Under the pieces are notes generated by a model that saw only the letters and a program-made list of their open reading frames with translations, had not been told where the DNA came from and did no database searches. This document shows, piece by piece, positions 1 to 8,711 of a DNA stretch of 51,905 nt; positions within the stretch are counted from its first letter, which is position 1; each line of letters starts with the position of its first letter. Source of the stretch: Bacteroides sp. CAG:709 (GTDB taxonomy: Bacteria; Bacteroidota; Bacteroidia; Bacteroidales; UBA932); the NCBI GenBank assembly GCA_000434935.1, contig FR882194.1:19342-71246 (forward strand), read 5' to 3'. A program made the translations under genes and the position numbers.

Positions 1-28
1 CGCCGGGGCGCGCTTCGTCACCCCGCAC

Positions 29-220
29 TGAACAAGTTGGCACGATACCGGCACTCACAGTTTTCAGATTACATGCTTATTATCAGCCAGTTACAACTAT
101 TCTTCACGATAAATATACGTGCCAAGTCCCATGTTTTTTCATGAGACTTGGCATGGGCACTTTTTCGTAACTCGCTGACACGCTACCATTTAGCCAAATA
201 TCAACATGCCAACTTGTTCA
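29..220. repeat. 192-bp MITE-like element, copy 1
   Basis: The segment is bounded by perfect 14-bp terminal inverted repeats, TGAACAAGTTGGCA at 29-42 and TGCCAACTTGTTCA at 207-220. A central hairpin lies at 120-153: a 9-bp arm, one C/A mismatch, CATG pairing with CATG, and a T6 loop. On the minus strand the mismatch becomes a U-G wobble, so the structure pairs fully in a minus-strand transcript. A second copy of exactly the same length lies at 40583-40774 with its hairpin at the same offset. A subterminal motif TTATCAGCCAGTTACAA is echoed in inverted form to the right of the hairpin. Homology between copies continues about 14 bp past the right repeat. There is no coding capacity. It could be a non-autonomous mobile element or a structured intergenic repeat; the repeats themselves are certain, the class is inference. 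Confidence 0.8.
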
Positions 221-243
221 GAAATTGAACACATGGAGACCGT

Positions 244-402
244 ATCGGGTAAAAGTCCTCGGGAGAGTTCATCGGAAATGACAATCGAGAATGAACATCG
301 GGGATAAACATCGGGAAAGGACATGTGAAAATTGTCTTCGGGAATGCCCATCAGGAAAGGACACGGGGAATGACAATCTGGAATGAACAATCCGGAAAGA
401 CC
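244..402. repeat. degenerate ~13-nt tandem repeat array
   Basis: About eleven imperfect units of 12-15 nt follow one another, approximating ATCGGGAATGACC. Units begin near 244, 259, 271, 285, 297, 310, 337, 350, 363, 377 and 391, with one gap near 323 where a unit has decayed. The spacing stays close to 13.4 nt throughout. Two similar units occur at 40804-40830, again just downstream of the 192-bp element, so array and element seem associated. No reading frame looks genuine here. Function unknown. Confidence 0.6.
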
Positions 403-1060
403 ATGTGGCAGAGAGGAATGTCCGGCATGGTAGGAAAGAGGCAATGTGGAAAAACGGAAATGAGGGAAAGGTGGTGATGAGGGAATACGACTATGACAAC
501 ACGCGAGATGATGAGAATGCGCGCGGTTATCTCCCGCCGGGCCTGCGGGGAGCTGTAGGAAAGGACTCTCCTCGGCCAGACGAGGACAACCGCTTACTCT
601 CTTGTTTTCTAATGAAACCCGGCATCCGGATTACCCAAGACTGCGCCGATCCATGTCTGGGCATGTCAACACAAGAACCCGTCGGAAGCAAAAAGTGCGT
701 CGAAGCGTAGCCGCATCCCGCCATACGCGTGGTGGGGGCTACTTCGTCAGGCCATTTCGTCCCGCCGACGTGGTGAGTTGGATTTGGGTGACGAGGTCGA
801 AGAAAATCGTCCGGCATGGTGGACGAAAAACCAAAATATGGGGAATGGAAACCGGCAAATGTTCGTAAGACCTCCCATCGGGGCTCTGCGCAATAGCTGC
901 TTCGTTCTATGTAAGACGTTTTCTTGAGACAAAACGTCTTACGTGGTGACGTGCGTAAAAACGCCAGATTTACTCACGACATGACGAATTTCGGACACGA
1001 CGTGCGTGGAAAACGTTTTAGCACGCACGGGACGAGGGAACAACGGCCCGAGAACATATC
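403..1060. other. gene-free GC-rich stretch with hairpins
   Basis: No convincing gene is present. Short overlapping frames on both strands lack domain-like sequence and compete with one another. The stretch contains a 12-nt direct repeat GTCCGGCATGGT at 420-431 and 809-820, a perfect hairpin at 911-942, and a second hairpin of arms CGTGCGTG/CACGCACG near 1003-1031. It separates the 192-bp element from the tRNA unit and looks like accumulated repeat remnants. Confidence 0.5.
911..942. repeat. perfect 12-bp hairpin
   Basis: GTAAGACGTTTT at 911-922 pairs perfectly with AAAACGTCTTAC at 931-942 around an 8-nt loop. No T-run follows on either strand, so it is not an ordinary intrinsic terminator. 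It lies in the gene-free region upstream of the tRNA terminator. Confidence 0.75.
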
Positions 1061-1076
1061 CTACTGAAACAAATCG

Positions 1077-1108
1077 AAAAAAGCACCTGCGGAGAATCGC
1101 AAGTGCTT
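1077..1108 (-). terminator. intrinsic terminator of tRNA unit
   Basis: Read on the minus strand, arms AAGCACTTGCG and CGCAGGTGCTT form an 11-bp stem with one G-U pair and a 6-nt loop, followed directly by a run of T (1077-1082 on the complement). It sits 8 bp beyond the tRNA-Met 3' end and ends the tRNA transcript. Confidence 0.85.
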
Positions 1109-1116
1109 GTCTTTCG

Positions 1117-1190
1117 TAGCGGGTCGCAGGATTGAACTGCGGACCTCATGATTATGAATCATGCGCTCTAACCAGCTGAGCTAACCCGCC
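1117..1190 (-). tRNA. tRNA-Met (CAT)
   Basis: A 74-nt cloverleaf reads on the minus strand: acceptor GGCGGGT pairing with ACCCGCT, D arm GCTC/GAGC, anticodon stem CATGA/TCATG with loop TTCATAA, and a T arm CGCAG/CTGCG with TTCAATC. The anticodon is CAT. The anticodon stem lacks the three G-C pairs of initiator tRNA, so this is elongator Met or a tilS-modified Ile2 species; I favour Met. The discriminator base is A and CCA is not encoded. Confidence 0.85.
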
Positions 1191-1217
1191 ATGACTGGTC
1201 GGAGACCAGATTTCAAG

Positions 1218-1288
1218 TTGAGATAGAAGGATTCGAACCCTCACTGACAGAGCCAGAATCTGTAGTGCTACCATTACACCATATCTCA
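1218..1288 (-). tRNA. tRNA-Gln (CTG)
   Basis: A 71-nt cloverleaf reads on the minus strand with acceptor TGAGATA/TATCTCA, anticodon stem ACAGA/TCTGT around loop TTCTGGC (anticodon CTG), and a T loop TTCGAAT. The U1-A72 pair is typical of tRNA-Gln. It is the promoter-proximal gene of a two-tRNA unit, 27 bp before tRNA-Met. Confidence 0.9.
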
Positions 1289-1320
1289 ATGTCATTCCCG
1301 CTATTTTCAGAACGGGACTG

Positions 1321-1351
1321 CAAATTTACAACACTTTTCGGATTCTACAAA
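1321..1351 (-). promoter_or_regulatory. tRNA promoter (TTTG-N19-TAAATTTG)
   Basis: On the minus strand TTTG (complement of 1348-1351) is followed after exactly 19 nt by TAAATTTG (complement of 1321-1328). This is a perfect match to the Bacteroides primary-sigma consensus TTTG/TAnnTTTG. Transcription would start near 1314, about 25 nt before tRNA-Gln. Confidence 0.85.
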
Positions 1352-1388
1352 TATTTTTCACGTTTTTGCACGGAAAAATATCATAAAC

Positions 1389-1889
1389 CTACTTTTCCCG
1401 ATGATAAATCAGCGCTGTGGCCCATACTTCGCAACCTTCGCAGCGACCCACGAAACCCAGTTTTTCGGTAGTGGTCGCCTTGACGGATACGCAATTCACG
1501 TCCACAGCCATGATTTCTGCCAGGGTCTCACGCATCTGCGGAACATACGCTCCTATCTTCGGACGCTGGAGAGCGATGGTAATATCCACATTGCCGACAG
1601 CATAACCGGCATTGGAAATGAGTTCCACCACCTTGGCCAGCAGCATTTTGCTGTCCGCACCCTTCCACTCGTCGGAGGTGTCGGGAAAATGATGCCCGAT
1701 ATCACCTAGCGCCAGGCATCCCAGCAATGCGTCACACAGAGCATGGATAGCCACATCCCCGTCGGAATGCGCCACGAAACCGCAATCCGAATCAATCTTG
1801 ACGCCTCCCAGCCACATCGGCAGCCCTGGAGCTATCTGGTGGACATCGAAACCGTTCCCCACCCGGAACGGAAACATTGAATCAGCCAT
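1389..1889 (-). CDS. ispF: 2-C-methyl-D-erythritol 2,4-cyclodiphosphate synthase
   Basis: This 166-residue protein catalyses formation of the cyclodiphosphate in the non-mevalonate (MEP) isoprenoid pathway, in the cytoplasm as a trimer. The sequence has the zinc ligands of the family: Asp15 and His17 in GFDVH and His49 in HSDGDVAIHA. It also has the DIGHHFPD loop and the C-terminal TTTEKLGF segment that contacts the nucleotide. Length is normal for IspF. It starts 3 bp after the stop of the HMA metal-binding gene, so it is the distal cistron of the metal-efflux operon or is read from an internal promoter. The metal link is probably incidental. The preceding start is the only in-frame ATG giving a complete N-terminus. 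Confidence 0.95.
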   Translation of the reverse strand: MADSMFPFRVGNGFDVHQIAPGLPMWLGGVKIDSDCGFVAHSDGDVAIHALCDALLGCLALGDIGHHFPDTSDEWKGADSKMLLAKVVELISNAGYAVGNVDITIALQRPKIGAYVPQMRETLAEIMAVDVNCVSVKATTTEKLGFVGRCEGCEVWATALIYHREK

Positions 1890-1892
1890 AAA

Positions 1893-2219
1893 CTATTCCG
1901 GTTTTCCGCAGGTGTAGCCGAGCTTTTCGATAGCCTTCTTCAATGTCGCCTCATTCGTCTTCGCAGGATCGTAAGAAATGGTTACCGTTTTCTTTTCCAG
2001 ATTGATTTCCAATGACTTGACACCCTTCTCGAAAGAAATGTTCTCACGCACTTTCTTCACACAATTCTGACAATGCAGACCGACATTGAACACGACGGTC
2101 TTCACCTCCTTCTTCGGAGCGGCCTCCATGACGGAAGCATTGACTATAACCGGCTCCGCAATCATCATCGAGAGCGGAAGCAATGCTGCAATCGCAGCAG
2201 TATAAATGATTTTTTTCAT
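1893..2219 (-). CDS. periplasmic heavy-metal-associated (HMA) domain protein
   Basis: A 108-residue protein whose start at 2219 gives a clean signal peptide (MKKIIYTAAIAALLPLS); an ATG six codons upstream would only add hydrophobic lead residues. Residues 38-105 form an HMA fold with the metal loop GLHCQNC (Cys50, Cys53), a variant of the usual GMTCxxC. It should bind a soft metal such as Cu(I), Zn or Cd in the periplasm or outside the inner membrane. It lies 8 bp downstream of the TonB-dependent receptor and 3 bp upstream of ispF. A plausible role is to shuttle or buffer metal for the neighbouring receptor and efflux pump. The exact metal cannot be read from sequence. Confidence 0.85.
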   Translation of the reverse strand: MKKIIYTAAIAALLPLSMMIAEPVIVNASVMEAAPKKEVKTVVFNVGLHCQNCVKKVRENISFEKGVKSLEINLEKKTVTISYDPAKTNEATLKKAIEKLGYTCGKPE

Positions 2220-2227
2220 AACAAACA

Positions 2228-4363
2228 TTATTTCCAAAGCGTAAACCGGACGCCGAGATAGAACTTGGTTCCCATAATCGGGCCCCAGACAGCACTGGCA
2301 TCGAAGTCCGGACGCGACGCATCCACATGACCCGACATGCCTTCAATAGCCGTGCCGATTACCACATTTTTCTGTCTGAAATTCGTAAGATTTTCCGCTC
2401 CAAGATACAGGTCCACGCCTTTGAAACGTTTGGTAACTTGCAGATACAGAAGCGGATAGACCGGCGTATAACCATCCTTATAGAGAAGCTCGCCATCCTC
2501 TCCACGCAGCCCCTTCATAAACTCATAGACACGCGACTTGCCATTGACAGAAGCGGTGAAGTCGAAAATCCACTTGTTCAGATTCGTGGCATATTGGAGA
2601 TTCAGCACCCCCTTGTATCGGCTCGTCATCGGACGCTCCACAAGCCCCCTCCCCTCGAGTTCCACCTTGGCATCCGTATAACGGAAAGTGGCGGAAACAG
2701 TAAATCTCCTGAAAGCCTCAACATTGAAATCAACCTGATAATTGTTTGAATATGAGCGCTTTCCGCCAAGAGCATAAAAATCAATGGCGTTGAGTCCATG
2801 CTCATAATCGACTACCATCTGCTCCGCAAAACGCGTCCCGAAATAGTCAAAGCTCAAATATGTGTCATCAGAAGCCCCGAAAGGCAGATAAAATGTGGCA
2901 TTGCCCCCGAAAGTCCACGCATCCTCAAGAAGATGGTCGGAATACGCTCCGGTAAATGCCTTGCCGGTAGAAAGGACGCCGATATTGTCAATGACCGGCA
3001 ATGCCCGCCTGAGACCGCGTCCGCCGTTGGCGCGCAGGACAATCTGCTCCAACGGACTGTATTTCAATGTCAGACGAGGCACGGCCTTGAATCCTTCGCC
3101 ATTGAACCAATCGCCACGGAAACCCAGAATCGAGGAAAATTTTTCGCCCGCATGAAACGTGTATTCTCCGGAAACGCCAGCATTGTAAAAAGCCTTGGAC
3201 GTCTTGCCGGGATCCAGTTTCTGGGCCGCGACCTTGCGCATGAAATCTTCCGAAAACCAATCCGCCGTACCTCCCAGCGCCAATGTAAACTTGTGGGAAT
3301 CATTGATTTCATCCTGGAAGAGGACATTGAAAAAGCCGGAATTCTGTGTGGTCAGATACTTGGACGCACCGGCCCGGAGGTTCATGTCCGTAAGCGTATA
3401 GTCGGCCACGAAAGCGATGTTTTTCGCATTGTCCGCACTGATCGGCACACCGACCTTCACATACGTATTCAGCTGACGGTTAACGATATCCGAGCCCCAA
3501 GGAGAGGTGGAGGACAATGTATATTTCTTGTGGTCATATCCGGATTGTCCGCCTTTGCGCATATCCTGGAGAGCGCGCAGACCGAAGCGGACCTGCACAC
3601 CGGTAGGTCCATAATAGAGCCAGCGGTTGGCAACATTGAACTGAAACATCTCGGGGTCATCCATGAAGCCGTCATGGTTATGGTCGAATGTGCGGAAATT
3701 TCCGGACACATGTCCCAGCAAAACCGTGCTCCATTTCTCCCCCATCTGCAAGGACGACGCGATATTGAAATCGGTCTTCGTGTCATTCATAACTGAGGCG
3801 TTCAGGAAAAGCGGTTTCTCGTCAGTCGGCTTGCGGTATTCCATATTTATCTGACCAGTAATGGATTCCGCGCCGTTGTTCACCGATGAAAGGCCCTTGG
3901 AAACCTGTATACTTTCAAGCCATTGGCCCGGCACGTAGGAGAGTCCGAACGGAGCGGCAAGTCCACGCATCGAAGGGCGGTTCTCATCCAGCATCTGCGT
4001 ATATATTCCGCTGAGGCCCAAGAGCTTGATCTGCCTTGCACCAGTCACGGCATCCGAATAGCCGACCGTGACGCTCGCCGAATTCTCGAAACTTTCCGCA
4101 AGGTTGCAGCACGCCATCTTTTTCAATCCTGCAGAGGAAATCACCTCGGTACGGAGTTCCTTGCCCTTCGAAAGATAATTCCCGTTCTGCCGGCCGACGA
4201 ACACCGTCGCATTCAGGCTGTCCGCCCTGCCGTCATAAATCCCCGTAGTATCAGGGGTTTGGGTCAATGCTGATGCACCGGGCCCACGAGAAGCCGCGGC
4301 ATTCACCGAAATAACTTCCAGCAATGCCACGGTAACTGCAAAATATTTCTTCAAATTCTTCAT
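2228..4363 (-). CDS. TonB-dependent outer-membrane receptor in metal operon
   Basis: A 711-residue outer-membrane beta-barrel receptor. The start at 4363 places a signal sequence (MKNLKKYFAVTVALLEVIS) at the N-terminus. The plug spans about residues 55-190, with typical segments such as VTVGYSDAVTGARQIKLLGL and SGIYTQMLDENRP, and the strand ending GVRFTLWK closes the barrel. There is no carboxypeptidase-like N-terminal extension or STN domain, unlike SusC. Its position between the TolC-like efflux protein and the HMA protein argues that it handles a metal or metal chelate. Similar receptors sit in CzcABC-type operons of Bacteroidota. Direction of transport (uptake versus a sensing or export role) is not decided by the sequence. 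Confidence 0.85.
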   Translation of the reverse strand: MKNLKKYFAVTVALLEVISVNAAASRGPGASALTQTPDTTGIYDGRADSLNATVFVGRQNGNYLSKGKELRTEVISSAGLKKMACCNLAESFENSASVTVGYSDAVTGARQIKLLGLSGIYTQMLDENRPSMRGLAAPFGLSYVPGQWLESIQVSKGLSSVNNGAESITGQINMEYRKPTDEKPLFLNASVMNDTKTDFNIASSLQMGEKWSTVLLGHVSGNFRTFDHNHDGFMDDPEMFQFNVANRWLYYGPTGVQVRFGLRALQDMRKGGQSGYDHKKYTLSSTSPWGSDIVNRQLNTYVKVGVPISADNAKNIAFVADYTLTDMNLRAGASKYLTTQNSGFFNVLFQDEINDSHKFTLALGGTADWFSEDFMRKVAAQKLDPGKTSKAFYNAGVSGEYTFHAGEKFSSILGFRGDWFNGEGFKAVPRLTLKYSPLEQIVLRANGGRGLRRALPVIDNIGVLSTGKAFTGAYSDHLLEDAWTFGGNATFYLPFGASDDTYLSFDYFGTRFAEQMVVDYEHGLNAIDFYALGGKRSYSNNYQVDFNVEAFRRFTVSATFRYTDAKVELEGRGLVERPMTSRYKGVLNLQYATNLNKWIFDFTASVNGKSRVYEFMKGLRGEDGELLYKDGYTPVYPLLYLQVTKRFKGVDLYLGAENLTNFRQKNVVIGTAIEGMSGHVDASRPDFDASAVWGPIMGTKFYLGVRFTLWK

Positions 4364-4408
4364 ATTGTCGTCCACTTGTCAAGTTTATTCGACAAAGTTA
4401 ACTACTTC

Positions 4409-5599
4409 CTATAAATTCCACGCATAGAGTTCCGCGAGAGCGAGAGCGTAGTCACATGATGTGGCAAGCACCTCATCTGCAAGGGAATAGTAGAGCGAAA
4501 GCTCCATGATATTGTCAATGAGCGAGATATCGCCGGCCTTCAGTTTGTGCTCCGTCAACGCCATCGCTTCCGTGGACACTGCCAGGGAAGAAGACAATTC
4601 GGCACTGATTTCCTGCAGACCTTTCGCGCGGTCATACAACGCCTTGAAACTGTTGTACGTCCTGGTCTCGGCATCACGCTCCTCAAGTTTCGCAGCTTCA
4701 CATGAAGCATTGGCCTGGCGGACCTTGCTGCGGACTGACCATATAGGGATGGAAAGCCCTAGAGTAAGGCCACGGAAATTGCTTCCCTTTACCAATTCCG
4801 CCATATATCCGGCCGTAAGTGACGGATAATTAGCCATTTTCGCAGTCCGCGCCTCGGCAGCATTGACATCCACATTTTTCTTCATGTATGCAAGCTCCGG
4901 AATCTGCTGCGACGCTTCGGCATACCATGCGCCGAAATCTGCGGGCAGCACCTCATCAGTCGAAATCACGGAAGCATTGACCTCAACCGGCTCTCCGCCG
5001 TTAAGGCCCTGAAGCTCAGACAGAAGCGACTCACGCTCGACCATATTTCTGGACAATGCGTTCTTCTGTGAAAGATAGGCCAGATGCGCCTTGTTCACCT
5101 CGATCATATCCGTCTCGCCCCTCGCCTGCATATCCCTGTAAGCAGCCTCGATCTGTTCGGAACGGGCAATGCGCGAAGACAGTTCGGCGTTCACGGCATT
5201 GCAATATACAATCCTGATATACAGCTGTTTAGCCTCCAGCAGAATCTTCTGACGCTCAATATTATACTGAATATCCGAAAGTTCCGTCCTGGAATCCGCC
5301 AGTTTTCCGCGGGCTCCGGCCAATGCCGCCACATCAATGCTCTGTGTCACGGATATGTCCTTTCTGGTGCCGACATCGGCCGGACTGCTCCACAAATAGT
5401 CAAATCCCACCTCCGTAGCATCCAGGGCACGCTCCGCCTTATAGCCATATTGGTCAGCCTCAGTGCGTTTCCGCAGAGCCTGAAGCGCTGTGTTGTTCTT
5501 TTCGATCTGCGACAGGACAGTGCCGGCATTCTCCTGGGCAAACCCGGGAACAGACATTGCCACAGCCAGGCAGACAATGAGTAATTTATTGATTTTCAT
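4409..5599 (-). CDS. TolC-family outer-membrane efflux protein (CzcC/CusC-like)
   Basis: A 396-residue protein with a signal peptide ending around AQ at residues 21-22 and long amphipathic helices rich in Ala, Glu, Leu and Lys, the pattern of the two TolC-type repeats. Segments ISVTQSIDVAALAGARGKLA and GLTLGLSIPIWSVRSKVRQA are the conserved strand-turn motifs of the family. It forms the outer-membrane channel of the tripartite RND pump encoded immediately upstream (14 bp gap to the pump stop). It is slightly shorter than E. coli CusC but normal for Bacteroidota CzcC-like proteins. Confidence 0.9.
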   Translation of the reverse strand: MKINKLLIVCLAVAMSVPGFAQENAGTVLSQIEKNNTALQALRKRTEADQYGYKAERALDATEVGFDYLWSSPADVGTRKDISVTQSIDVAALAGARGKLADSRTELSDIQYNIERQKILLEAKQLYIRIVYCNAVNAELSSRIARSEQIEAAYRDMQARGETDMIEVNKAHLAYLSQKNALSRNMVERESLLSELQGLNGGEPVEVNASVISTDEVLPADFGAWYAEASQQIPELAYMKKNVDVNAAEARTAKMANYPSLTAGYMAELVKGSNFRGLTLGLSIPIWSVRSKVRQANASCEAAKLEERDAETRTYNSFKALYDRAKGLQEISAELSSSLAVSTEAMALTEHKLKAGDISLIDNIMELSLYYSLADEVLATSCDYALALAELYAWNL

Positions 5600-5613
5600 A
5601 TAATTCCGTTAAA

Positions 5614-8600
5614 TTATGCCCCTTTCCGGCTTTTACTTATAAAAATATAAACCACCGGTATGATGAAGCCGTTCAGCATCGTGGAAGTAAGCAGTCCGCC
5701 GAGCAGCACCTTCGCCATAGGACTCTGGATTTCGTTGCCCGGAAGTTCCCCTCCGAGAGCAAGCGGAATGAGCGCCAAGGCCGAGGTCAATGCGGTCATC
5801 AATATCGGATTCAGCCTGTCCAATGAACCGTGCATGACGGCATCATGGAGAGAAAGCCCCTCATGGCGGAGTTCATTGTACCTGTCAATCAGGAGCATAC
5901 CATTCCTGGTCGCGATACCGAACAGGGATATGAATCCGATGATGGCAGGAATGCTGATGATCTTGTCCGCGAAGAAAATCGCGAATACGCCGCCGATAAG
6001 CGCCAACGGCAGATTCAGAAGCACTGCCGAAGCCTGCCTGACATCCTTGAACTGCCCGTAAAGAAGGAGGAATATCACGATTATCGCCATCAATGACGTG
6101 AACAGCAATGTCCTGGAAGCGGATTGTGCGCTTTCGAACTGTCCGCCGTACTCAACATGGTAGCCCTCAGGCAGTTCCACATTGTCTTCAATCTTCTTGC
6201 GGATCTGGTTCACTGCACCTTGGAGGTCACCGTCGGAGACATTGGCGGAAATGACGATCTTGCGGGAGACATTCTCGCGATTGATGGTGTTAGGGCCTGC
6301 TGCTGAACGGATTTCCGCAATCTGTCCGAACGGCACCTTGCCGCCAGCGGCATCCACAGGAATGTTCCTGATTTCCTCGATATTGCTGCGGCTGCCGTCC
6401 GCCGCCTTCACCGTCAGATCGAAGACCTGGTTCCCCTCATAAACCTGCGACACGACCGAACCTGCCAGATAAACCTCTACCATTTCGGTAAATTCAGCTG
6501 GCGCAATGCCATATTTCGCAAGCATCTCACGTTTCGGAATTATCTGAAGCTGAGGACGTTCAATCTGCTGTTCCACATTAAGGTCCACGATTCCCGGAAT
6601 CTCCGAAACCTCCGATTTGATTTTGTTTCCAAGCTCGAACATCTTGTTCAAGTCTGTTCCGAAAAGTTTTATGGCAATGTTAGCCTGCGTTCCCGAGAGC
6701 ATGGCATCGATACGATGGGAAATCGGCTGGCCTATTTCCACATTGACACCAGGAATGGTATTCAGCTTGGTCCTGATTTCGTTCACGACCTCCCTCTTGG
6801 AACGCTTGCCCAGTTCGAAAGGCGCTTCGATTTCAGAAACATTGACACCGAGAGCATGCTCGTCGAGCTCGGCGCGGCCGGTCTTGCGGGCTACGGTCCG
6901 GATTTCCGGCACGGTCATCAGCAATGCCTCCGCGTGCCTGCCGACATTGTCCGACTCCTCCAGCGACACGCCCGGGAGAGTGCTGACGTTGATGGTGAAC
7001 GAGCCTTCGTTGAACGCCGGGAGGAAGCTGCTGCCGAGGCTGAAGAACACGCCGAGAGCGACGGCAAACAGAGCCAGGACGCTTCCCAATGTGATTTTTT
7101 TATGCCTGAGCACCCATTCCAGCGCCACTCCGTACCACTTCTGAAGCCATCTCACCAGCGCCGGATCCTTGCCTGCCTTGTCGCTACTTTCGCTGCCGAG
7201 AAGGAAGCTGCAGAGCACCGGGGTCAATGTCAATGCGACCAATGTGGAGGCGAAAAGTGCTGTGATAAAGGCAATTCCGAGCGGTCTGAGCATACGGCCT
7301 TCCATTCCTGTCAGGAAGAAAAGCGGAATGAAGCTGACCACGATGATGAAGGTCGAGTTGAGAATCGGAAGACGCACCTCACGGGAAGCATTGAAAACCA
7401 CCTGGATAATGGATTGGCGCTCCGACTCCGGAAGTTTCCGGTTCTGGCGCAGATGCTTGAACACATTTTCCACGTCGACGATGGCGTCATCCACCAGCGA
7501 GCCGATGGCAATCGCCATACCTCCAATACTCATCGTATTGATAGCCAATCCCATAAACTTCAATGTCAATATAGACACGAGCAGTGACAACGGGATAGTG
7601 ACGAGTGAAATCAGCGTGGTGCGGACATTCATCAGGAAGAAGAACAGCACTATTATGACAAACAGAGCTCCTTCATAAAGCGACTTCTTGATATTGTCGA
7701 TAGAGCTGTCGATGAATTTCTGCTGACGGAAAATATCCGTGGCGATGTTGATGTCGGAAGGCAGCTGCGTCTTGAGGTCCTCCACCGCATGGTCCAATTT
7801 CGCAGTAAGGTCTATCGTGCTGGAATTCGGCTGCTTGGTGACAGTCATCAGCACGGCCGGCTTTCCTCTGTGTGAGGCAGTTCCGAGTTTCGGCGACTTC
7901 GCCCCGGCCTTGATTTCAGCAATGTCTCCCAATGTTATCGGGGCATCGCCGTCCATTTTCACGACGGTCCTTCCGAATGCGTCCACATTGTCAGTAGAAA
8001 GGACTCCGCGGATGATGTATTCGTTGCCATATTCGTACAGGACACCGCCGGCAGAGTTTCGGTTCATATCGCCGGCAGCACTCATAACTTCCTGGAGACT
8101 AATGCCGTAGTGACGCATTTTCTCCGGAGAGAGCAATATCTGATATTCCTTGATATCGCCGCCGAGTACCGTAACCTGCGCAACTCCGCCGAGCGAAAGC
8201 AGACGCGGACGGATGGTCCAGTCGGCGATCGTCCTCAAGTCCTGCATGGAGGTCTCGTCCGAGGTCAGACCGATGATGAAGACCTCGCCAAGAATCGATG
8301 ACTGCGGGCCCAATGTCGGTTTTCCGCAAGTCGGAGGCAATGATTCACTAACCTCGGCAAGTTTCTCGGAGACAATCTGCCTGTCTCTGTAAATATCTGT
8401 ACCCCAATCGAATTCCACCCAGACTACTGAAAATCCAGTGGTCGATGAAGAACGGACCCTTCTTACGTCCGTGGCACCGTTCACCGCCGTTTCGACAGGG
8501 AACGTAACCAATCTCTCGACTTCTTCCGGAGCCATTCCGGTAGCTTCGGTCATGACGACTACCGTAGGGGCATTGAGGTCAGGAAAGACATCCACGTCCA

Positions 8601-8700
8601 TGTGTTTCGTGGTGTAGAGTCCTCCGACCATCAGCAGAACTGCCGCCATAAGAACGAACAGACGGTTCTGCAATGAGAATCGTATTATCTTATCTAGCAT
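5614..8700 (-). CDS. CusA/CzcA-family heavy-metal RND efflux transporter
   Basis: A 1028-residue inner-membrane proton/metal antiporter of the HME-RND family with twelve expected membrane helices and two large periplasmic loops. The N-terminus (MLDKIIRFSLQNRLFVLMAA) and DVFPDLNAPTV motif are typical. Helix 4 carries the charged proton-relay motif GSLVDDAIVDVEN with Asp404, Asp405, Asp409 and Glu411. Helix 10-11 sequences GFISLFGIATRNGMLLIDRY and LTSALALIPLALGGELPGNE match the CusA/CzcA group. Length is normal. It starts 11 bp after the adaptor stop and is followed by the TolC-like channel. The helix-4 motif differs from both classical CusA and CzcA, so I do not assign Cu/Ag versus Zn/Co/Cd specificity. 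Confidence 0.95.
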   Translation of the reverse strand: MLDKIIRFSLQNRLFVLMAAVLLMVGGLYTTKHMDVDVFPDLNAPTVVVMTEATGMAPEEVERLVTFPVETAVNGATDVRRVRSSSTTGFSVVWVEFDWGTDIYRDRQIVSEKLAEVSESLPPTCGKPTLGPQSSILGEVFIIGLTSDETSMQDLRTIADWTIRPRLLSLGGVAQVTVLGGDIKEYQILLSPEKMRHYGISLQEVMSAAGDMNRNSAGGVLYEYGNEYIIRGVLSTDNVDAFGRTVVKMDGDAPITLGDIAEIKAGAKSPKLGTASHRGKPAVLMTVTKQPNSSTIDLTAKLDHAVEDLKTQLPSDINIATDIFRQQKFIDSSIDNIKKSLYEGALFVIIVLFFFLMNVRTTLISLVTIPLSLLVSILTLKFMGLAINTMSIGGMAIAIGSLVDDAIVDVENVFKHLRQNRKLPESERQSIIQVVFNASREVRLPILNSTFIIVVSFIPLFFLTGMEGRMLRPLGIAFITALFASTLVALTLTPVLCSFLLGSESSDKAGKDPALVRWLQKWYGVALEWVLRHKKITLGSVLALFAVALGVFFSLGSSFLPAFNEGSFTINVSTLPGVSLEESDNVGRHAEALLMTVPEIRTVARKTGRAELDEHALGVNVSEIEAPFELGKRSKREVVNEIRTKLNTIPGVNVEIGQPISHRIDAMLSGTQANIAIKLFGTDLNKMFELGNKIKSEVSEIPGIVDLNVEQQIERPQLQIIPKREMLAKYGIAPAEFTEMVEVYLAGSVVSQVYEGNQVFDLTVKAADGSRSNIEEIRNIPVDAAGGKVPFGQIAEIRSAAGPNTINRENVSRKIVISANVSDGDLQGAVNQIRKKIEDNVELPEGYHVEYGGQFESAQSASRTLLFTSLMAIIVIFLLLYGQFKDVRQASAVLLNLPLALIGGVFAIFFADKIISIPAIIGFISLFGIATRNGMLLIDRYNELRHEGLSLHDAVMHGSLDRLNPILMTALTSALALIPLALGGELPGNEIQSPMAKVLLGGLLTSTMLNGFIIPVVYIFISKSRKGA

Positions 8701-8711
8701 TGTCCTGAATT

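Noticed and set aside
29..402. CRISPR array
   Set aside because: Units of about 13 nt without regular spacers, and no cas genes, do not fit CRISPR.
190..444. 84-residue minus-strand frame over the 13-nt array
   Set aside because: Its residues simply reflect the degenerate repeat; unit spacing is not a multiple of three and there is no domain or initiation signal.
405..932. Several overlapping short frames on both strands (405-710, 527-817, 602-868, 747-932)
   Set aside because: They are mutually overlapping, rich in Arg/Pro/Ser from GC-rich DNA, and show no conserved motif or promoter.
2798..3796. 332-residue plus-strand frame opposite the TonB receptor
   Set aside because: Antisense shadow of a recognisable receptor barrel; no motif of its own.
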